From Enterococcus phoeniculicola ATCC BAA-412 (GTDB taxonomy: Bacteria; Bacillota; Bacilli; Lactobacillales; Enterococcaceae), in NCBI RefSeq assembly GCF_000407505.1, contig NZ_ASWE01000001.1:1404813-1468812 (forward strand): a DNA stretch of 64,000 nt, read 5' to 3'. Below, one piece after another: positions 1 through 8,070 of this stretch; position 1 is the first letter of the stretch; the number at the start of each line of letters is the position of its first letter. The translations under genes and the position numbers were made by a program. The notes beneath the pieces were generated by a model. It ran no database searches and was not told the DNA's origin. It was given only the letters and a program-made list of their open reading frames with translations.

Positions 1-329
1 TTATTCAAATAGTTTATGGTTGCTGGTGTAAAATTTTGTAAATTAGTGATAATAAACTGGAAGTCACTGTATTCTTTCGGATTTGCTTTAATAATTGCTT
101 GGCTCTTCGCCGCATAGTAATCCCAGTCATAGCCAATTGTTCCTTTTTCATAATTAGTTTCAAAATCAAAGGTCAATTTTCCAGAAGTCACTTCTTCAGA
201 TGAATTGGTTGTCTTTTTTGTAGAAGCTTCTGTCTCTTTTTTTGTTTGATCGTTTTTTTTATCATTAGAAGTACATCCCCCAAATACAAATACAGAGAGG
301 ACAAGGGTACCCAAAATCATTTTTTTCAT
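1..329 (-). CDS. Putative lipoprotein, 3' end beyond the left edge
   Basis: An open frame starts with ATG at 329 and runs off the left edge without a stop (109 codons visible). Upstream lies a GGGGA ribosome-binding site. Residues 1-18 form a lipoprotein signal peptide (MKK then a hydrophobic stretch) ending in the lipobox FGGC with Cys19. A Lys/Thr/Ser/Glu-rich linker follows to about residue 50, then a soluble domain begins. The protein is therefore probably diacylglycerol-modified and anchored on the outer face of the membrane. I do not recognise the domain. The missing C-terminus prevents a family call. Confidence 0.7.
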   Translation of the reverse strand, partial: MKKMILGTLVLSVFVFGGCTSNDKKNDQTKKETEASTKKTTNSSEEVTSGKLTFDFETNYEKGTIGYDWDYYAAKSQAIIKANPKEYSDFQFIITNLQNFTPATINYLN

Positions 330-984
330 CTATAATCCCCATTTCAATCAGTTTATTTCTCTATTATATCAAAATATGGAAAGCATACAACGATTATAAT
401 AACTTATGTGATTTTTTATTGAGGTTATTTTTTAAGATGAGACTATTCGGAGAATGAATCTATATGAACAAAAATGAAAGAATTTATTGCATTTATGGAA
501 CGAATCAGTAACACTCAAATATGAGCGAACCTAAAGAAGCAACATTCGCTAATTCGTTTCCTGCGTCAAATTATAATCTGTTTTTATTAATATATTTTTT
601 TCTAAGTTCCATGTGTTTCTTAGGTTTGAAGCTAAACAATTAAGCAACGAAAACCAATTAGCTTTTGTTACTTAGAGGCACCCGATTTTACTCATCCATC
701 TCATTTGACATAGGGGCCATATAGGATTATTTAAAAAGAGAAAAGATGATTCTATAAAAATAAAAGTGAGCTGTACATTATGCATCTGTAATGATAATCT
801 TGAACTAACGAATGCAGACAAGAAAAGAGGGGTTAACGTGTTGATTCGAATGAGACACGAGGTAACAATCAATGTAAAAGCACCGATAGAAGTGGCAAGG
901 GCTATTGGTGCAATTACTTAAGAATATTGTCAAACGCTGTTGCTACTTCTTTTATTAGTAAACAATAAAAGGAGAGTTATCAAC
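330..984. other. Non-coding stretch with no convincing gene
   Basis: This gap separates the left-edge lipoprotein from the MFS gene. It holds a weak inverted repeat around 641-674 and an open frame at about 709-921 that lacks a start with a ribosome-binding site. No known RNA motif was recognised. Promoters for both flanking divergent genes should lie here, but no clear -35/-10 pair stands out. Confidence 0.4.
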
Positions 985-2298
985 GTGAAAAAAATAGGAT
1001 TATCAAGAAACTTTATGATTTTTTGGATGGGGCAATTTGTCTCGTCTTTTGGTAGTACAATGACTAGTTTTGCCATCTCAATTTGGATGTATCAGGAACA
1101 GGGACGTGTGCTGTTTTTATCATTAGCTAGTGTGGCTATTGTATTGCCTAAAATGTTGGGTGGGATTTTTGCAAGCCCTTTTGTAGAACGTTTTAATAAG
1201 AAATGGACAATGATTTTAACAGATATTGGAGCAGGAATTTGTACATTTCTATTGTTGCTTTTATTTATAAGTAATCAATTAGAAATTTGGCATATTTATG
1301 TGTTAAATATCGTAAGTAGTTTATTGAGTAGTATACAGCAGCCAACAGCGGATGTTATGATTAGTCGTCTTGTTGAACCAAGACTTTATACTAAAGCTAG
1401 TGGGCTACAGTTAGTTTCATCTGGTATGAGCAATGTCCTTTCACCTGCTTTGGCAGCAGTGATGTTGTCGTTAACAGGAATGATAGGTATCATCATCATT
1501 GATTTAGGAACCCTTATTTTTGCGTGCTTCACTTTATTATTCTGGGTACAGTTACCAGTTGATGCGAAAGTATTAAAAGTGAAGTATAGTGTAAGAGGTT
1601 ATTTTAAAGATATTAAAGAAGGGTTTCAAATTTTTGTCACTTCAAAAATATTAAGGTCGTTACTGATGTTAATGGCAGCTATCAATATTTTTGCAGGGAT
1701 GACTTATTATCATTTGTTAACACCGATGATTTTGGCTCGCACTAATTTTGATGAAGGGGCATTGGCAATTGTCAATAGCGCTATGGGGATTGGTGGAATT
1801 CTTGGTGGTATTGCCGTTTCATTGATACCAGATTTTAAATCTAAATTAACAGTGATATTTAGTTGCTCCTTGTTGTCTTTTCTTTGTGGAGATATTTTAT
1901 TGGCTTTAGGAAATACAATCGTAATTTGGGCGGTTGGTATATTTTTTTCAAGTTTCTTCCTACCTTTTTTAAATGCGAATGAAAGTTATTTGTGGCGTGT
2001 TTCAGTGCCAATCGACTTTCAAGGACGTGTTTTTGCATTTAAGTACGGGATACAATCAGGGATGATTCCAATTGGGATTATTTGTGGTGGAGTATTGGCT
2101 GATTTTGTATTTGAACCCTATATGTTAAAAGGAGAGAATTTTTTCAATTCTTTTCTGGGGAGTAATAATGGTTCTGGAATGGCATTGATGTTTTTTGGGA
2201 CAGGAATATTAGGGAGTATTGTGAGTCTGATAGGCTTGCTGAATCGAAGATTAAGGAAGCTTGAGCTTGAGTTAAATGATTGTGTTGAAAAATTTTAA
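985..2298 (+). CDS. MFS transporter (macrolide-efflux/MFS_3-like)
   Basis: A 437-residue integral membrane protein of the major facilitator superfamily with about 12 hydrophobic segments. It begins with a motif typical of MefA-like exporters (FMIFWMGQFVSSFGS). The likely role is proton-driven export of a small molecule; the substrate cannot be read from the sequence. I chose GTG at 985 because AAAGGAGAG lies 9-10 bases upstream; an in-frame start at 940 has no such site. The gene stands alone and is followed by a terminator at 2487-2512. The C-terminus has a short charged tail. Family assignment is firm, drug specificity is not. Confidence 0.85.
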   Translation: MKKIGLSRNFMIFWMGQFVSSFGSTMTSFAISIWMYQEQGRVLFLSLASVAIVLPKMLGGIFASPFVERFNKKWTMILTDIGAGICTFLLLLLFISNQLEIWHIYVLNIVSSLLSSIQQPTADVMISRLVEPRLYTKASGLQLVSSGMSNVLSPALAAVMLSLTGMIGIIIIDLGTLIFACFTLLFWVQLPVDAKVLKVKYSVRGYFKDIKEGFQIFVTSKILRSLLMLMAAINIFAGMTYYHLLTPMILARTNFDEGALAIVNSAMGIGGILGGIAVSLIPDFKSKLTVIFSCSLLSFLCGDILLALGNTIVIWAVGIFFSSFFLPFLNANESYLWRVSVPIDFQGRVFAFKYGIQSGMIPIGIICGGVLADFVFEPYMLKGENFFNSFLGSNNGSGMALMFFGTGILGSIVSLIGLLNRRLRKLELELNDCVEKF

Positions 2299-2486
2299 AT
2301 AGGACAGACACATTTGATTTTGAAACATTTGCTTAAGCTGGCATAAGTAATTGTTCATTTTTTCCCATGGGGAAAAGTCGAAGAGGAGAATTTCTCTGGA
2401 TTTTGCCACATTTTTAGTGTGTACCATACAGAATCTAGGCTCTTTGTCGATTAGTGCTGTTTTTTTTTGAATTAAGTCAAAAAGTT

Positions 2487-2512
2487 GAGAACATTTCGGT
2501 GTTCTCTTTTTT
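2487..2512 (+). terminator. Rho-independent terminator
   Basis: Seven-base arms GAGAACA/TGTTCTC around the loop tttcgg are followed by six T. It ends the MFS transcript about 190 bases after the stop codon. Confidence 0.75.
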
Positions 2513-3009
2513 GGTTTTTAAATGAGTTCACAAAAACCTTGTTGGACAAGAATCCGCAGATAAAGGTGGTGGAACGAACTAAATATTTTTAAGTTTGTGT
2601 GTGCAAACACTTGAAAATAATATTTAGAAGCTGTGTGGAATCACTTTCTTTGAATTGAGAATAGGTGGAAAATATATGTACTTAAGACCTTCATTTAAAA
2701 TATAGATAAATTATTGGAATTAGAGAAATAATAGAAACCTCTCTACTGTGAGGCTTTGGTTTTTACTGAATACCACCTAAACTTATACAGAAATCTGCAT
2801 ACCGATAACCACCTTTTCTTAGAAGAAGTAATTTATTAATTTTGGAAGTAAAGAAATGGTCAAGCTGTTACAGGTTAATTGTCAGAAAGTGACGTAGAAA
2901 AGAGGGGGAAAAAGAAGCGAAGAGAGGTAGAAATTTTAGATAAACTTAGAAAAATAATCAAAAAAAGAAAATAACTCTAGCATATACTACTTAGCATGGA
3001 GGGATTCTC
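2513..3009. other. Non-coding stretch with an imperfect palindrome
   Basis: No gene with start, ribosome-binding site and plausible composition is visible. An imperfect palindrome lies at about 2578-2630: arms CTAAATATT/AATATTTAG enclose an inner GTTTG/CAAAC hairpin. A weaker hairpin followed by T residues lies around 2734-2765. The promoter of the 31-residue peptide gene should be near the right end. Confidence 0.4.
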
Positions 3010-3105
3010 ATGAAAAAAACAGAATTAAAATCCTATCAAATTTGGCGACTGCTCTTTGTGTTTCTTATTGTGTTTTGGGGAACAATTTTATATATTTTGT
3101 TTTAA
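3010..3105 (+). CDS. Small single-pass membrane peptide (31 aa)
   Basis: A 31-codon frame beginning MKKTELKSYQIWR has GGAGGG seven bases before ATG, an excellent ribosome-binding site. Residues 13-31 are almost entirely hydrophobic, giving one membrane segment with a short basic N-terminus, so it is predicted to sit in the cytoplasmic membrane. Function is unknown; single-pass peptides of this kind include small regulators, toxins and accessory subunits. The ribosome-binding site is the main evidence that it is expressed. Confidence 0.6.
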   Translation: MKKTELKSYQIWRLLFVFLIVFWGTILYILF

Positions 3106-3148
3106 TAATAGATGGTTGAAACACGTCACCAAAACACGTTTTTTCATA

Positions 3149-3178
3149 TAAAAAAACACCTTGCGTGGTCACAAGGTG
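3149..3178 (-). terminator. Terminator-like hairpin on the minus strand
   Basis: Arms CACCTTG/CAAGGTG flank an 8-base loop. Read on the minus strand the stem is followed by a run of T (A-run at 3149-3156 on the plus strand). No minus-strand gene is visible between it and the ssrA promoter. Confidence 0.5.
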
Positions 3179-3557
3179 CGGGTATGTAATTGTTGCACAT
3201 AGGAGTATCTTCATACCGTTAAACACAGTTTAGCATATGCATCCTTTGCTAGAAACTAGAACGCACTTTTTTTTAATTGAAAATTTAGGTGGGACTACTT
3301 GTTATTTTTTTATGTTAATTACTCTGTAAATGTTTATGAAACAAGAGAACCAGCTTGTTTTTTCAGAGAATGTCTAAAAAAAGCTACTTGATAAAATTTC
3401 AAAGCCGTTCAATCTAGTTATGTTTTAATAGAAGGCGGTAGCCAAAAAATTATTTAAAGTAATAGTTTTTGGAAACTACGAGGTGAGATTATTCCCATTT
3501 ATATTTTTCCTAATCAAAGTATACGCAAGTTCTTATCTTTAGTTTTTCATTTAGATA
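3179..3557. other. Non-coding stretch upstream of ssrA
   Basis: No protein-coding frame is supported. The segment could encode a minus-strand RNA ending at the hairpin at 3149-3178, but no clear minus promoter is seen. Its right end carries the ssrA promoter. Confidence 0.35.
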
Positions 3558-3566
3558 TGTTATAAT
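3558..3566 (+). promoter_or_regulatory. ssrA promoter, extended -10
   Basis: TG-T-TATAAT forms an extended -10 element about 36 bases before the first base of the mature tmRNA. The -35 region (TTTAGT at 3538-3543) is poor, which fits an extended -10 promoter. Confidence 0.6.
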
Positions 3567-3601
3567 AATCTAGCAACAATTGAAGTAACCCCTTATATCT
3601 T

Positions 3602-3964
3602 GGGGATGTTACGGATTCGACAGGCATAGTTGAGCTTGAATTGCGCTTCGTAGGTTACGTCTACGCTAAAACGTTACAGTTAAATATAACTGCTAAAAAC
3701 AATAATAACACTTACGCTTTAGCTGCCTAAAAACAGTTAGCGTAGATCCTCTCGGTATCGCCCATGTGCTCGAGTAAGGGTCTCAAACTTAGTGGGATAC
3801 GCTAAATTTTTCCGTCTGTAAAATTTAGAAGAGCTCATCAGACTAGCAATGTTTGACGCCAGTCATGCGGCAGACAACAAAGCGAATCTTTAATTGTATG
3901 ACTATGAGCGTAGAAATTGAAGTGGCAATATGTTTGGACGCGGGTTCGACTCCCGCCATCTCCA
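3602..3964 (+). ncRNA. ssrA: Transfer-messenger RNA (tmRNA)
   Basis: This is the tmRNA that rescues stalled ribosomes together with SmpB and marks the unfinished protein for proteolysis. The 5' end GGGGATGTTACGG and the 3' end GGTTCGACTCCCGCCATCTCC form the tRNA-Ala-like acceptor and T arm. The tag reading frame begins with GCT at 3692 and reads AKNNNNTYALAA, ending with TAA at 3728-3730. Pseudoknot-type GC-rich segments follow. The terminal CCA is not encoded; the sequence after the discriminator A continues TACG, so CCA must be added. The tag differs from AKNENNS(F/Y)ALAA that I remember for E. faecalis and E. faecium. Confidence 0.97.
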
Positions 3965-3990
3965 TACGTGATTTTCACAGGCTTTCACTA

Positions 3991-4031
3991 AGAGTCAAAA
4001 CCTCTGTTTTAAAGGGTTTTGGCTCTTTTTT
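3991..4031 (+). terminator. Terminator of ssrA
   Basis: The inverted repeat GAGtCAAAACC/GGTTTTGgCTC is followed by TTTTTTAT just downstream of the tmRNA. Confidence 0.85.
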
Positions 4032-4073
4032 ATTAATGACTTTAGTCGGTTTCAATCGCTAAAGTGATTGGAA

Positions 4074-4099
4074 CAAAAAAAACACGCGTACTGCGCGTG
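4074..4099 (-). terminator. Minus-strand terminator
   Basis: Arms CACGCG/CGCGTG with loop tactg are preceded by eight A on the plus strand, giving a GC-rich stem with a T-run on the minus strand. It probably ends the transcript of the DUF4177 gene, leaving a long 3' untranslated region. Confidence 0.65.
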
Positions 4100-4295
4100 G
4101 ATATTTACTTTCAGTAGTTTCCACATTATTAAACTTTCTCAAGGTCAAAAAACGATAAAGTGGAACTTTTCCTCTTTTTAGGATATTTGAGAAATTTATA
4201 TATAGATAGTGAGTGTGGATTGAAAACTTATCCTAACTTAGAGAATTTGTTTATCGTACCTTAGAGTTATCTATTTTCGACTAATTGCAGGAAAG

Positions 4296-4440
4296 TATCT
4301 GGGATATAACCATGTTACCTCCAGATATCCTAAACTCTTAATCAAGGCAGAGCACAGAAGAAATTGTAAATCATCGGAAGTTTGACTTCCGATGATTTAC
4401 AGCACCTGTTCTCGGAGATGACTACTTCTGTCTCAACCTC
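4296..4440. repeat. Degenerate member of the dispersed palindromic repeat family
   Basis: The segment with AAACTCTTAATCAAGGC, then ACAGAAG and later ACTTCTGTCTCAACCTC matches the right half of the better copies at 27.4 and 62.9 kb. Inside it lies a perfect hairpin with 15-base arms at 4366-4380 and 4386-4400 and a 5-base loop. The remainder of 3965-4463 contains the ssrA and minus-strand terminators and no gene. Confidence 0.6.
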
Positions 4441-4463
4441 AAATAGTATAACTTATTTTTTAG

Positions 4464-4673
4464 TTATCTAAGACTTTCAAAAACCAAGGTTGCTTGTATC
4501 CTGTCTCCTCCGCCAAATCCTTTACTTCCTCCATTTGTAGTGGAGATAGTATGCAATCGGAAGCCCTTAGCGCATTGCTTATTTATAGTATTTTCGAGTT
4601 CCGAAAGATTTTGTGACCCTTTTCCAATAAAACTTTCTTTTAAGACAACTTGTAACACCACGTAGTTAGGCAT
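4464..4673 (-). CDS. DUF4177 family protein
   Basis: A 69-residue cytoplasmic protein. The pattern of a short beta strand (MPNYVVLQVVLKES), a helix with ENTINKQCAKGFRLHTI, a glycine-rich turn and a final strand ATLVFES matches DUF4177. Members are small alpha/beta proteins of unknown function. I chose ATG at 4673 because AAGGAAT precedes it; a longer in-frame start at 4715 is less likely. It stands alone. The glycine-rich loop (GGSKGFGGGD) is unusually long. Confidence 0.7.
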   Translation of the reverse strand: MPNYVVLQVVLKESFIGKGSQNLSELENTINKQCAKGFRLHTISTTNGGSKGFGGGDRIQATLVFESLR

Positions 4674-5102
4674 ACTCAATTCCTTCTTTCTTTGATAGAA
4701 TATAGTTGAAATCAACTATCCCCAAAAGAGAATGCTCTTCTAGAAGTTTAAGTTGCGACAGGGGGATTTCACAGATGTTGCAGTGTCACCACTCATTGGC
4801 TATTCAGAGTTTTCCTAGAGATTGGGTGGTTTTATATAAGTATAACCAACAAATCATAAGGATAACTCTAACATTTGAGAACCACTCTTAAAAAAAAATC
4901 CTCTTTCAGATAGTTATAATTTAAATTATAACAGATACATAATAAAAAAACGCTTTTTTTAGAATCAGAGAAATATTTAAATTTTTAGATTCTATTTACT
5001 ACTACTGGCTAAATAGAACCGGTAAGTAAAGTTTATAGTTATCTAGAAGATTTTTGACTATCTTTAGCTTGAATGACTATCTTACGAAAAGGAGAAATAC
5101 AA
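4674..5102. other. Non-coding stretch with a perfect 20-bp palindrome
   Basis: The gap lies between the divergent DUF4177 and lipoprotein genes. The palindrome GTTATAATTTAAATTATAAC at 4913-4932 is followed by a short A-run/T-run hairpin around 4944-4960. The palindrome could be an operator or a terminator stem. An open frame at 4706-4891 lacks a good start signal and is not called. Confidence 0.45.
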
Positions 5103-5801
5103 ATGTTTAAAAGAAATCATCTTTGGCTGTTTCCCATGATATTTATTTTGGCTCTTTTTATTTTAGGGGGATGTTCGGAGTCCGATAAAGTGTCTGAACA
5201 AAAAAAAGAACCTGACAACCTATTTTTATACTCAGAAAGTACTGTGGAACAAAAGGAATTATCAGAAACCAAAACGAGTACGGAAAAGTTGGATACAGAG
5301 GAAAATTATCCTTATGCAGTAAGTTTTGATGAGTTGATAAAAATTGAAGATTTAGGAGGAGCGCATCCAATTGTTACCGAGGGGGCTACTTTTGACGGGA
5401 GTGGTGTGAATAGTCCAGCAAAATTTGAATTTAGAGTGAGCTCGATGGTGAGCACGAATACACCTGCTGTATATATTTATCCTGCTGAAATGGGAGGAGT
5501 ATCAGAGCCAGTTGAGTATTTAATTGGTTTGTCTAATAAACCAACAAAAATAATCCAAGTCTTTACGGCAGGTGGAACCTACGATGACAGAAGAGAAGTG
5601 AAGGTAAACACTGAAATCCAATTAGTGCGTGCTAAAGCTTTTGATGAGGCACAAAAAGGGTATACAAATTTAGATGGACATGTATTTTATGCGTTTTACA
5701 ATAATCAGGGCACTCTTTCATTAGCAACTGAAAATTTTGCAGGGAATATGCTGACCACAGAAGATACGCAGGTTCTGATGGAATATATAAAGAAGGAATA
5801 G
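5103..5801 (+). CDS. Putative lipoprotein of unknown function
   Basis: A 232-residue protein with a lipoprotein signal: positive MFKRNH, hydrophobic core, and lipobox LGGC with Cys24. A Ser/Glu/Lys/Thr linker runs to about residue 65, followed by a globular domain. It should be tethered outside the cell. ATG at 5103 is preceded by AAGGAGA at 5087-5093; an in-frame ATG 30 bases upstream has no such site. I do not recognise the domain. It is monocistronic, ending at the strong terminator at 6019-6076. Confidence 0.75.
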   Translation: MFKRNHLWLFPMIFILALFILGGCSESDKVSEQKKEPDNLFLYSESTVEQKELSETKTSTEKLDTEENYPYAVSFDELIKIEDLGGAHPIVTEGATFDGSGVNSPAKFEFRVSSMVSTNTPAVYIYPAEMGGVSEPVEYLIGLSNKPTKIIQVFTAGGTYDDRREVKVNTEIQLVRAKAFDEAQKGYTNLDGHVFYAFYNNQGTLSLATENFAGNMLTTEDTQVLMEYIKKE

Positions 5802-6018
5802 TCCTGCGAAACAAGTGTATAATCATCTATTTTCATCCGACCTCTTTCTTTGGTACGTAATTGATTCATCACATACAATCTGGGAGCGCATAGATAACAT
5901 AGAGCGTGTGAGGAATGCGAGAAGTAAAATGTCGCGAGATTAGAAGGGAGCTGCTTTTGTTCCAGCCTTTAGTGGGGTCTTACAAGGCGCAGGAAGTAGC
6001 TATTACAGTTGATATAAA

Positions 6019-6076
6019 ATCACCAGCCCAAGTGTCACTCCCCTAAAGGTCTGACACTTGGGCTGGTGATTGTTTT
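6019..6076. terminator. Strong bidirectional terminator
   Basis: A perfect inverted repeat has 19-base arms at 6019-6037 and 6052-6070 with a 14-base loop, followed by TGTTTTT. It lies between the convergent lipoprotein and HAD phosphatase genes. Confidence 0.85.
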
Positions 6077-6093
6077 TCAGAAGGAGAAACGAA

Positions 6094-6867
6094 TTAAATT
6101 AAATCAAAGTGTTTTAGCGCGTGAACAATACCGCCCTCTGTATTTTTCTTTGAAACAAAATCAGATAATTCTTTTAACTCAGAAACAGCATTTCCCATAG
6201 CAATCTTATAGTCACAAGCTTCAAGTAAGGCATAGTCATTAGGACCGTCACCAAATCCATAAGTTGGAACGTCCGTCAGATTCATTTCATCCATGAGAGT
6301 GGCAACACCGGTTCCTTTAGAGATTCCTTTTTTTACAATATCTATAGAATGAGGACCATTTCGATAAAATGTTAATTCAGGAAAGGCTTTATGATAAACT
6401 TCATCTCCTGAATGACTCAATACGAGCAGCATTTTTACCGGATGTTGCTTAAACCCATGCGGTTCAACAGGAGGAATATCAGAATGGATAAAATTGTATG
6501 CGTCAATTAGTGTCTGATTATGTCCAGTACACCAGATACGTTCTTCATTATAGTAAGATAGAAGATGTCCGTTCTCCGTTGTTAAATCATACATTTTTTG
6601 ACATTCTTCTTCAGTAAAATAGCTGGAATACACCGGATTGCCATCTACACGAATAAATGAGCCGTTCATCACGATGTTTGAAGTAATTCCTGCTTGTTCT
6701 CTGATGTCTAGTATTTCTATTTCTGTCCGGCCCGTAGCGATAACTGGGAGTACATGATTCTTCTTTAGCTGGCTCATTGCTTGAGTGATTTCAGGGGTGA
6801 TTTTTGATTGCCCATCAAGAAGTGTGCCATCTAAATCAAAAAAAGCAACTGCGCGATAGTTTGACAT
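6094..6867 (-). CDS. HAD-superfamily Cof-type phosphatase
   Basis: A 257-residue cytoplasmic hydrolase of the HAD-IIB (Cof) group, which dephosphorylate sugar phosphates and similar metabolites. Motif I is DLDGT with Asp11 (nucleophile) and Asp13. Motif II is the threonine in IATGR near residue 50. Motif IV is GDGPND from about residue 206, which binds magnesium. The cap domain lies between motifs II and III, as in type C2B caps. ATG at 6867 is used because AAAGGAGC precedes it; a start at 6891 would add eight residues without a ribosome-binding site. Substrate unknown. Confidence 0.88.
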   Translation of the reverse strand: MSNYRAVAFFDLDGTLLDGQSKITPEITQAMSQLKKNHVLPVIATGRTEIEILDIREQAGITSNIVMNGSFIRVDGNPVYSSYFTEEECQKMYDLTTENGHLLSYYNEERIWCTGHNQTLIDAYNFIHSDIPPVEPHGFKQHPVKMLLVLSHSGDEVYHKAFPELTFYRNGPHSIDIVKKGISKGTGVATLMDEMNLTDVPTYGFGDGPNDYALLEACDYKIAMGNAVSELKELSDFVSKKNTEGGIVHALKHFDLI

Positions 6868-7010
6868 AGTAAAAGCTCCTTTTTCGTTCATTCACCGTCC
6901 ATCATATCAAAAATTGAATAAAACCAAAAGCTTTCATGAAGAAATGTTGAAGATAATTGGTGTTGACGCCCTTTTAGAGTATACTAATAACAGAAGGTAG
7001 GGGAAATAAA

Positions 7011-7367
7011 ATGATTTTTTTGTATGTAGGAAGTTTTTTAGTAGCTATTGGAATTTTATTTAAGCTGATACCAGCAAAACAGCATTATCCTTTATATGGC
7101 TACCGTTCGACATTGGCAGGCAAAAGCGATGCACATTTTCGCTATGCACAAAAGATAAGCAGCTGGAACTTTCTTCTTTTTGGAGGAGTAATGGCACTCA
7201 TTGGCTGGTGGCTCAAAACTTCAGGACACACGAATTTTTTTCTTGTTGAAATGCTTGTCCTAGTGTTTCCAATCATGCCTATTTTTATTATAACTGAAAA
7301 AAAATTAGAAAATTTTGATAAAGAATTGACACAGGAGAGTGAATCTAATGAATATCTTAATGATTGA
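7011..7367 (+). CDS. SdpI-family membrane protein
   Basis: A 118-residue membrane protein with three or more hydrophobic segments and the motif YGYRSTLAGKSDAHFRYAQKISSW, characteristic of the SdpI family. In Bacillus, SdpI gives immunity to the SdpC toxin and takes part in signalling; most family members are uncharacterised. The gene overlaps the start of the response regulator by 20 bases, so the two are probably translated from one message. That linkage suggests a sensory or envelope-stress role, which is inference. AAGGTAGGGG precedes the ATG. Confidence 0.8.
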   Translation: MIFLYVGSFLVAIGILFKLIPAKQHYPLYGYRSTLAGKSDAHFRYAQKISSWNFLLFGGVMALIGWWLKTSGHTNFFLVEMLVLVFPIMPIFIITEKKLENFDKELTQESESNEYLND

Positions 7368-8070
7368 AGATAATGAATCTGTTTCAGAAATGATGCAAAT
7401 GTTTTTCTTAAATGAAGGTTGGGAGGCAACGTTCAAATACGATGGAAAAGAGGGCTTAGATGCTTTTTTAGAAGAGCCTGATAAATGGGATATGGTAACC
7501 TTGGATTTAAATTTACCAAGTATGGATGGGATGATGGTCGGAAGAGAGATCCGTAAACTATCCAGTACCGTTCCAATCATCATGCTTACAGCAAGGGACT
7601 CAGAAAGCGATCAAGTGATTGGGTTAGAAATGGGGGCAGATGATTATGTAACTAAACCATTTAGTCCGCTTACGTTGATTGCACGTATGAAAGCTTTACA
7701 CCGTCGCAGTGAGCTTGCTGAACAAGGAACAGCAACTACACAAGAAAATGATGATGTCTTTGATGTGCAAACAGCTCATTTTAAAATGAATACAAAAACA
7801 CGTGAAGCCTATCTCGCTGGAAAACCAATTGATGGTCTAACACCGAAAGAATTTGATTTACTGTTTACATTAGCTAAAAAACCTCGCCAAGTTTTTTCTC
7901 GTGAACAGCTGCTGGAGCTTGTTTGGGATTATCAGTATTTTGGTGATGAACGAACTGTGGATGCCCACATTAAAAAATTACGACAAAAAATTGAAAAAGT
8001 AGGTCCGCAAATTATTCAAACAGTGTGGGGTGTGGGGTATAAATTTGACGATTCAGGTGTTGCCGAATGA
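7348..8070 (+). CDS. OmpR/PhoB-type response regulator
   Basis: A 240-residue DNA-binding regulator. The receiver domain (1-120) has the acidic pocket at Asp8, phosphoacceptor Asp53 in TLDLNLP and the conserved lysine in VTKPF. A winged-helix domain occupies about 140-238 (PKEFDLLF ... TVDAHIKKLRQKI ... VWGVGYKF). ATG at 7348 is preferred, with GGAGAG 9 bases upstream; a GTG nine bases earlier is the alternative. The stop overlaps the kinase start as ATGA, indicating translational coupling. I cannot say which named enterococcal system it corresponds to. Confidence 0.93.
   Translation: MNILMIEDNESVSEMMQMFFLNEGWEATFKYDGKEGLDAFLEEPDKWDMVTLDLNLPSMDGMMVGREIRKLSSTVPIIMLTARDSESDQVIGLEMGADDYVTKPFSPLTLIARMKALHRRSELAEQGTATTQENDDVFDVQTAHFKMNTKTREAYLAGKPIDGLTPKEFDLLFTLAKKPRQVFSREQLLELVWDYQYFGDERTVDAHIKKLRQKIEKVGPQIIQTVWGVGYKFDDSGVAE

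Noticed and set aside
709..921. Open frame reading IKVSCTLCICNDN...VTINVKAPIEVARAIGAIT
   Set aside because: It has no ATG with a ribosome-binding site until very late, and I could not place it in a family; it may be a gene remnant but is not supported.
3853..4062. Plus-strand open frame inside ssrA
   Set aside because: It lies within the tmRNA 3' region and its terminator.
4706..4891. 61-codon plus-strand frame
   Set aside because: No ribosome-binding site and low-complexity, unprotein-like composition; overlaps the DUF4177 upstream region.
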